Shown here in pieces: positions 58,601-64,000 of a stretch of 64,000 bases of DNA (position 1 is the stretch's first letter; each line of letters begins with the position of its first letter). The position numbers and the translations under genes were made by a program. This DNA is from Ciona intestinalis. Taxonomy: Eukaryota > Chordata > Ascidiacea > Phlebobranchia > Cionidae. The stretch spans positions 1 to 64,000 of the forward strand of contig NW_004191388.1 of assembly GCF_000224145.3 (NCBI RefSeq). Direction: 5' to 3'. Below the pieces are notes generated by a model. It searched no databases. It was not told the DNA's origin and saw nothing but the letters and a program-made list of their open reading frames with translations.

Positions 58601-61600
58601 CCACGTATGTAACTTTGTGGTTGATTTTTCTTGTAGGTTTACCAAACTGATACAAACATGTTATTATTGTAACTGCTTTGGCGGACAACGACATTGTAAC
58701 AGAAATGTTCTGATTTAAACACCTGGTGAGGCATAACCACAAAACAAATAATGAACTTATATAAATGGTAATGGATACAGATATTTGATATGGTAGCAGC
58801 ATCAAGATTCGAACCCTGAACCTCTAGGTTCCTTCTGCTCCAGATAAAGTTGTTACAGTAATTGATGTTGTTGTATTTGCCAGAAATTTGATACGATGGT
58901 TGGAGAAGGAGGGGCGCAGATGAGTGGAGGACAGAAACAAAGGATTGCCATCGCTCGTGCCATTGTACGTGACCCTAAGATTATGTTGCTTGATGAAGCT
59001 ACTTCAGCTTTAGACACCGAAAGTGAAGCTGTGGTGCAAGCTGCTCTTGAAAAAGCTGCTCAAGGTGAGAATGTGAAGTAGAACAGATTTCTGAGAATGT
59101 AGATTTTGTAAATGAATGCTTGGTATCCTTTGACCAAGAAGCAGGCGTGATAACTACTGTAATAACTAGTGCAGTATATTCCTTACGCATTAAAACACTT
59201 TCTTAACTTTAACGACATACGACAACACTAAGCGCCATAGAATACTGGTTCTTATGCAATCATCCTTGTTTATGACTTACAAATACTTTTGGTGGCATGG
59301 CACAGTGGTTAGCGGACCTGCCCCAAGTCCTGAGGTTCAAGGCTACAGTAAAAAATGAAACTAAACCCAAAAATAGTCACTTACAAAGTAACATAAGCAG
59401 TAACTCTTAAAGGGACACGAGGTGTATGAAACAGAACACCCGTGTTATAACGACTGTCGTTGCCTCGCCATGCGAGGATGAATAAGTCACATACGTGGTA
59501 ACTAGTAAGCGGGCACGCGATGTATAAAACGGAACACCCATGTTATAACGACTGTCGTTGCCTCGCCATGCGAGGATAAATAAGTTACATCTTGATCCTG
59601 AGTTACATTATTTGCTCCTAGTCATATCTTTGTCTAATTAGTAACTTTCCCGCTCAGGGCGCACGACACTCCTGATTGCTCACCGACTTTCAACGATCAG
59701 AAACTCCGATAAAATCATTGGATTCCACGAAGGAAGGGCTTTGGAACAAGGGAGCCATGACCAACTCCTCAAAGTGGAAAACGGAATTTATCAAAACTTG
59801 GTTAACATGCAGTCTTATAGTGCTGAAAGAAATGAAGCAGAAGGTGAAAAATATGGATATTTCTACTTTTCTAACTGCATAATGGGGTTTGAATATTGGA
59901 ATGAACAAAACTTATTTGATCCTGACAATTGGGACAACCCATAACTGACCACTGGGTTGAAGCAATTGCCGTTAAGTGTCTTGCCCAACACACACACATG
60001 TTGACAAAAAATAAACACTATTTGATAAGTTGCATTTGTTAGAACTTCTAAATTGGGATGAGGAGTATTCAGCCATCAAATATAATAAGTTTATAAGATG
60101 TGGAGAATAAATAGTAATAAAATTGTAATTTGTTAAAATTGTGTTTGCTTTTTAGGTTCTACAAGCCAGGCAACAAGAAAAGGTAAGATTATATTTATTT
60201 ATTATTATATTTTAGATCATTAGCTTTAAGTTTTCACCCTTTGATTACATTTTCTACTTAGCTACCATACACCATGAGATATTTACTGAATCTCCATTCA
60301 GCCCTCTGGTCTCTAATGGGATGCCAAATTGTCGTACAGAAGGACAATAGCCCACAAAGATACATACGTGGTAACTCGTAAGCGAGCACGAAGTGTGTGA
60401 AACAGAACACCTGTGTTATAGCGACGGTCGTTGCCCCACCATGTGAGGATAAATAAGTTACATTTATTGTTTAAAAGTTAGTTATCACCAGGTAAACTAA
60501 TCCCTACCTTTTCAGTGAGTGAAATAGAGACCACAAAGCCTGCATTAAAAAGACTTGTTAGTGTTACGAGCGTCAGGTCCCGCACAACAAGTGCTGGGGA
60601 GACACCAAAAGAGGAAGAGGAAGAGGAAGAAGAAGAAGAGATTCCCAACGTTCCATTTTCCCGTGTGATCGCGCTTAACAGGCCGGAGTTGTTCTATATC
60701 GTTCGTGAGTTTTTATATTCCTTATTATAACTTTGTCCGGCGATGGCGTCGAGTCTGTCTTTGGAATTGTTCTTTCAATGTTCAGTTTTCTCAGCTGTAT
60801 ATTTATATGTAGAAAATTTTCTGTACCTTTTATATGGGAATTGTTTTACATATTTATCATTGTTTTTGTGCAAAATTATTTGTAGGAATCTTAATTTAAA
60901 AACCTTTATTTAGGTAAGAGCGATTTTATATTTATTTTGATTTAAGTTTTTGTTAATTCTTCTTACTTCTAACTTTACCTGTGCCATGGCTCAGTGGTAA
61001 GCAGCACGTAATTCTAGACTAGAAGTTATGAGTTGGAGGCTCACGTGTCTATGCGCAAAATACTATTCATATTGTTTAGCAATAATTTAAAATGTCGAGT
61101 TATGAAGAAATTTAGGTTTATTTATTAAGTTTTAAATTAAGTTTTAGGTAAATCATTTATTCAAAGTTATAAATATAAATCAGGCAAGGATTAATAAGTT
61201 ACATTCATGCATTCGCTGTAACATGTTTGAAATTCCGTTTTGTTTTAACTTGGCTTTTTTCAAATGAATTCTTTCTTCACAGTTGGTTGCATTGCCGCTG
61301 CAGTGAACGGAGGAATCCAACCTTGTTTTGCGATTTTGTTCTCGGAGATTATTGGAGTGTTTGGTTTATCAGATCGGCAGGAACAAGAAAGTCTGATCAC
61401 TCTTTATTCTCTTCTGTTCGTGGCCATCGGAGTGGCAGCGTTAGTTGCAAACATTCTGCAGGTACCTTGTATAAACTTGGGGGACTGTGTACTATTGTCT
61501 GATGTGCAGAAAGTATTGAAACTTTTAATTGAAAGTCCAATGATAGCTTTTGGAGTAAAGAAACAATTACCTACAAAGTTACATGCATGGTTGCTTATAA

Positions 61601-63444
61601 GCGGGCACAATATGTATGAAACAGACCACCCATGTTATAACGACTGTTGTTTTTCAGCCACACAAGGGTTACATTTACAGCATAAGCTACAGCCCTATCA
61701 GAAATTACGCTATATAGGTTTTATGTTATGCAAGTAATTTATTCACAATAGTAAGTTAGTCAATGTGTTAACTGAATGCAGGCGTCTTCATTCGGCAAAT
61801 CAGGTGAAGAATTAACATCTCGTTTACGATCGATGGGATTTCGCGCCATGATGAGACAAGACATTGCGTTCTTTGATGATCACTTCAACAGCACTGGCGC
61901 TTTAACCACCAGGCTTGCTACAGATGCTTCTAAGGTACAAGGGTGTACGGGTGTAAGGGCAGGAACTGCAATTCAAAGTATCTTTGCGTTGGGTAAGTTG
62001 AAAACTAGCACTATAGATTTCAAATTGATATAGAGTAATATAAAAATTTATATTTCGACATCAACAGCCATGCTTTTTAACTGACACTCGTTCTAACACT
62101 TTTTATCCATAACATGTTTTGACACCTGTCGTTTTGCTGTTGATTCCCTTCTCTAAGTTGATTTCATATTTGAACTTAACGTAACATATCATTTTTTATT
62201 TTATTTTTGGAATACAGTACAAAGGTTGGATTAAGGAAAACAGTCAAGAACACAAGTAAAAAGTTGTTCCCGTGTAATTAAATTGAATATTTTTCAGGTG
62301 TTGCGCTTGGCATAGCATTTGCATATGGTTGGCAACTTACTCTGCTAACCTTGGCGTTTGTTCCATTCATGATAATTGCTGGTCTGTTGACCATGAGGAT
62401 TTTAACTGGACAGGTGAGAGACAACATTTTAATATAACACACCTGGGTATAAATATTAAGGATCTGGTGCTACGAAAATGTAACAGAAATATTCCAGTCC
62501 AACCAATTGTATAATAAAAGATATATATTCCGCCTAAATGGCATCGTCAGTCTTTATAAAAAAGCATAAAATAATACACAATGGTAATAATATTATAAAT
62601 GGCTCTTTGTTTGTTGCTTGGAATATCTTGGGAAACAAGTCCAAGCGACCAAAATAATTTTAAACATTTTTTATCCTTTGCTACTATAATCGAACAGACA
62701 AATTAAAGTGATCATTTTTATTGTGCTATCATGAATATAAGCTTCTTCTGTTTAAAAACTATTACAATCACTTTGTTTGACCATTATTCTTGTTGTACGC
62801 CACATAAAGATATATCTGTTGCAAATATTACTTGATTTATTAAAGTAGTATTTCACTTTATTCTAATATCTTTATTTGTCTCTTCGACTATAGTAGCCAA
62901 GATTTCTAAATATTTCAAATGAAAATACGGTAACAGGGACAAAAAAGCAGTAGTTAAAACACGCCTTCAGTAAAAAACATATTTACATTAAATTGGAAGA
63001 AAAGGCATAGTCGTTACACCCAGCAGACAAACAAGCCATTTATGTTTAAAGCTCGACACTGCTACCATTGTGGGCGTATGTGTCCTTGGGCAAGACACTT
63101 TACGGCAATTGCTCCAACCCAGTGGTCACAAATTGGTTGTCCAAATTATCAGCCATACATAAAAAAAATTAATCACCCACAAAGTAACATACATGGTAAC
63201 TCATAAGCTGGCACGAGGTGTATGAACACCCGTGTTATATCGACTGTCGTTTTCCGGCCACGCGAGGATAAAGTAATTTTCATTCTTTCATTCTTTTATT
63301 ATAGTCTGGTCAAGAAGCAAAAGCGTATGAAGATGCAGGTACGATTGCTACTGAAGCAACCTTGAATATTAGGACGGTGGCTTCGCTTACCAGAGAGGAG
63401 AAGTTCTATCTGAAATATACCCTTGCGCTTATTAAACCTTACGA
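49612..63444 (+). CDS. ABCB1/ABCB11-like: ABCB full transporter, P-glycoprotein/BSEP type (3'-incomplete)
   Basis: Exons: 49612-49703, 50180-50267, 50705-50910, 51619-51730, 52686-52819, 53643-53814, 54418-54542, 54903-55122, 55575-55757, 56023-56139, 57732-57944, 58884-59064, 59658-59843, 60156-60182, 60516-60704, 61283-61461, 61782-61992, 62298-62413, 63305-63444. They are in phase for 963 residues. Order: lysine/glutamate-rich N-terminus; first membrane domain (about 65-380; NFT and NNT sites in loop 1; [22 protein letters not shown]); first nucleotide-binding domain with Walker [10 protein letters not shown] (463-471), Q-loop Q511, signature SGGQKQ (568), Walker [13 protein letters not shown] (Glu592) and H-loop His623. 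A linker with a run of ten glutamates follows, then the second membrane domain ([15 protein letters not shown]). The second nucleotide-binding domain is off the window. It is a plasma-membrane ATP-driven exporter of xenobiotics or bile-type amphiphiles. First-half motifs fit ABCB1; [15 protein letters not shown] and [11 protein letters not shown] are closer to ABCB11, so the paralogue is uncertain. Confidence 0.95.
49751..49888. mobile_element. TA-target MITE, right-shortened, ABCB intron 1
   Basis: The left end is TAGTAGGGTGGGGAAAGACGGG and the interior TTAACAACGGTCTATGGGAG. The right side is cut short to CCCATCCTACTTTA. Confidence 0.78.
51760..52165 (+). repeat. SINE tail-module array, four copies, ABCB intron 4
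   Basis: Four modules, each with GAGGTGTATGAAACAGAACA and TTGCCCCGCCATGCGAGGAT. Modules two and three are almost identical, including the shared variant GTGTTATACAGATTGTCGTT, which shows recent duplication inside the array. Confidence 0.9.
52395..52610 (-). mobile_element. SINE copy (minus strand), ABCB intron 4
   Basis: It has a tail module with GTTCTGTTTCATACACCTCG, then the body complement TATGGCTGATAATTTGGACA and TAGTGACCACTGGGTTGGAG. Confidence 0.8.
53841..54030. mobile_element. TA-target MITE in ABCB intron 6
   Basis: The left end is TCGGGTGGGGAAAGATGGGAC, the interior TTAACAACTGTCTATGGAAG and the right end CCCCTCCTACTCTATA. It starts 26 bases after the exon donor. Confidence 0.78.
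56250..56640 (-). mobile_element. Two SINE copies in tandem, minus strand, ABCB intron 10
   Basis: The first copy (56250-56463) runs from a tail remnant through TAGTGGTTAG-type head complement. The second (about 56488-56640) has the same body, CCCATTAGTGACAACTG and CACATACCACAGTAGAAG, and a head complement TAACCACTGTAACCTGG. They lie in the same orientation. Confidence 0.75.
58020..58620 (-). repeat. SINE tail-module array, about six to seven copies, ABCB intron 11
   Basis: The most regular array of the window. CAGTCGTTATAACACGGGTGTTCTG recurs about every 96-97 bases, and several consecutive units seem identical. There is no SINE body beside it, so the module has been amplified alone. Each unit has CATGGTGGGGCAGTGGCAGTC and TTATGAATTACCACGTATG. 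Confidence 0.93.
59291..59590 (+). mobile_element. tRNA-headed SINE with two tail modules, ABCB intron 12
   Basis: The head is GGTGGCATGGCACAGTGGTTAG with B-box-like AGGTTCAAGGCT, then a shortened body. Two tail modules follow with AACGACTGTCGTTGCCTCGCC. It shows head, body and tail modules in one element. Confidence 0.82.
60350..60470 (+). repeat. SINE tail module, ABCB intron 14
   Basis: A single module with GTGTGAAACAGAACACCTGTG and CATGTGAGGATAAATAAGTTAC, preceded by a short body remnant. Confidence 0.8.
60981..61075 (+). mobile_element. SINE head and start of body, ABCB intron 15
   Basis: It has A-box-like GTGCCATGGCTCAGTGGTAA and a degenerate B box in GAGTTGGAGGCTCACGTG. The remainder of the body is missing. 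Confidence 0.6.
61570..61670 (+). repeat. SINE tail module, ABCB intron 16
   Basis: A diverged module with GTATGAAACAGACCACCCATG and GTTATAACGACTGTTGTTTTTC. Confidence 0.8.
63048..63285 (+). mobile_element. SINE body and tail, ABCB intron 18
   Basis: The body is CTACCATTGTGGGCGTATGTG, CAACCCAGTGGTCACAAATTGG and CAGCCATACATAAAAAAA, followed by one tail module ending in GGCCACGCGAGGATAAAGTAA. It ends about 20 bases before the exon acceptor at 63304. Confidence 0.85.
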
Positions 63445-63515
63445 GTGAGTGGTTTCCTTATATTTAAGCATGAACATAGTAATGTGAGGTTTTGTCTGCC
63501 TTGTTAACACTGCAT

Positions 63516-63705
63516 ATAGTAGGGGAGATGGGACACCTTTAGCACATAATATCTAAATACCCTGATCGTATTTTAAACAATTAAAAACAGTCTATGAGAG
63601 TAGTGAGGATACACTTTTATAATTCTTTAAATGTTCTTCGTTTACTACCAAATGGGAGGAGAAAACAGAATGAAAAGGTGTCTCAACTTCCACCACTCCA
63701 CTATA
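63516..63705. mobile_element. TA-target MITE in ABCB intron 19
   Basis: The left end is AGTAGGGGAGATGGGACACC, the interior TTAAAAACAGTCTATGAGAG and the right end TCCACCACTCCACTATA. Confidence 0.82.
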
Positions 63706-64000
63706 AATTTTGCAGATTAAGGTTTATCGTATTTGTATATTGATTTAGGTTTACGCTTAATACTGCGTGTATTACATATGTTTTGCAGATTGCTGTTAAG
63801 TTTAAGCCTATTCTATATATGTAAGGTCCTTGTTTAAGGACATAGGATTTAGACCAGATTTCGCTCATTCCCCCTAGTTTAAAACCAACTGTAATACATG
63901 CCATTAAAACATATTTAAATTTTTAGTTTATCTCTTTTAATACAGTAGCAAAGATCATATATTTAAAAAAAACTAACAGAAGGATATTACAGAAAAATTA

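Noticed and set aside
1-64000. A bacterial-type gene cluster, toxin system or new defence locus
   Set aside because: Everything recognisable is intron-bearing animal genes and animal repeats; no such system is present.

Overview
The window looks like a piece of an ascidian (tunicate) genome, most probably Ciona. It is AT-rich and eukaryotic. Its host genes are split into many short exons with GT-AG introns, match vertebrate proteins closely, and sit close together on both strands. The gene spaces and introns are filled with short high-copy repeats: tRNA-headed SINEs, TA-target MITEs and local tandem arrays. There is one run of 50 N, so this is assembled scaffold sequence. I built all gene models by eye from splice sites, reading phase and remembered protein families. 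Summed exon lengths are multiples of three in every complete model.

Layout. 591-3826 (+): RSL1D1, a ribosomal L1-domain nucleolar protein whose first exon is off the left edge. 8600-4771 (-): UBXN6, a p97/VCP cofactor, complete at 402 aa. 8821-11464: copy A of a 2.6-kb duplicated unit running from promoter to poly(A); copy B is at 44611-47294. 11678-12553 (+): intronless XRCC4, 291 aa. 13188-18193 (+): WDR38, 332 aa. 26899-20026 (-): ZFAND5/6-type A20/AN1 zinc-finger protein, 233 aa, with an unusual N-terminal exon. 32863-28786 (-): GCAT, mitochondrial glycine C-acetyltransferase, 426 aa. 34471-41049 (+): CTSA, lysosomal cathepsin A, 471 aa. 43243-44329 (-): tentative short exons, including a possible 61-aa secreted peptide. 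49612-63444 (+): the first 19 exons of an ABCB full transporter (P-glycoprotein/BSEP type) that runs off the right edge.

The genes do not form one pathway. They cover ribosome biogenesis, p97 and ubiquitin handling, DNA end-joining, a WD40 scaffold, threonine catabolism, lysosomal proteolysis and xenobiotic or bile-salt export. RSL1D1/UBXN6 and WDR38/ZFAND converge tail to tail. UBXN6/XRCC4 and GCAT/CTSA are divergent. I saw no operon-like spacing.

The less ordinary content is in the repeats. The duplicated unit carries a CCAAT/E-box/TATA-like promoter and many TGACGTCA sites, and the two copies carry MITEs at different places. The SINE has a roughly 97-bp tail module, with an AACGACTGTCGTT palindrome, that is amplified on its own. 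Other clear items are two hAT-like MITEs with 8-bp target duplications, one Harbinger-like MITE with TTA duplications, and a C13-TTAA-G14 palindrome. I found no prokaryotic system, CRISPR array, rRNA gene or functional tRNA gene.
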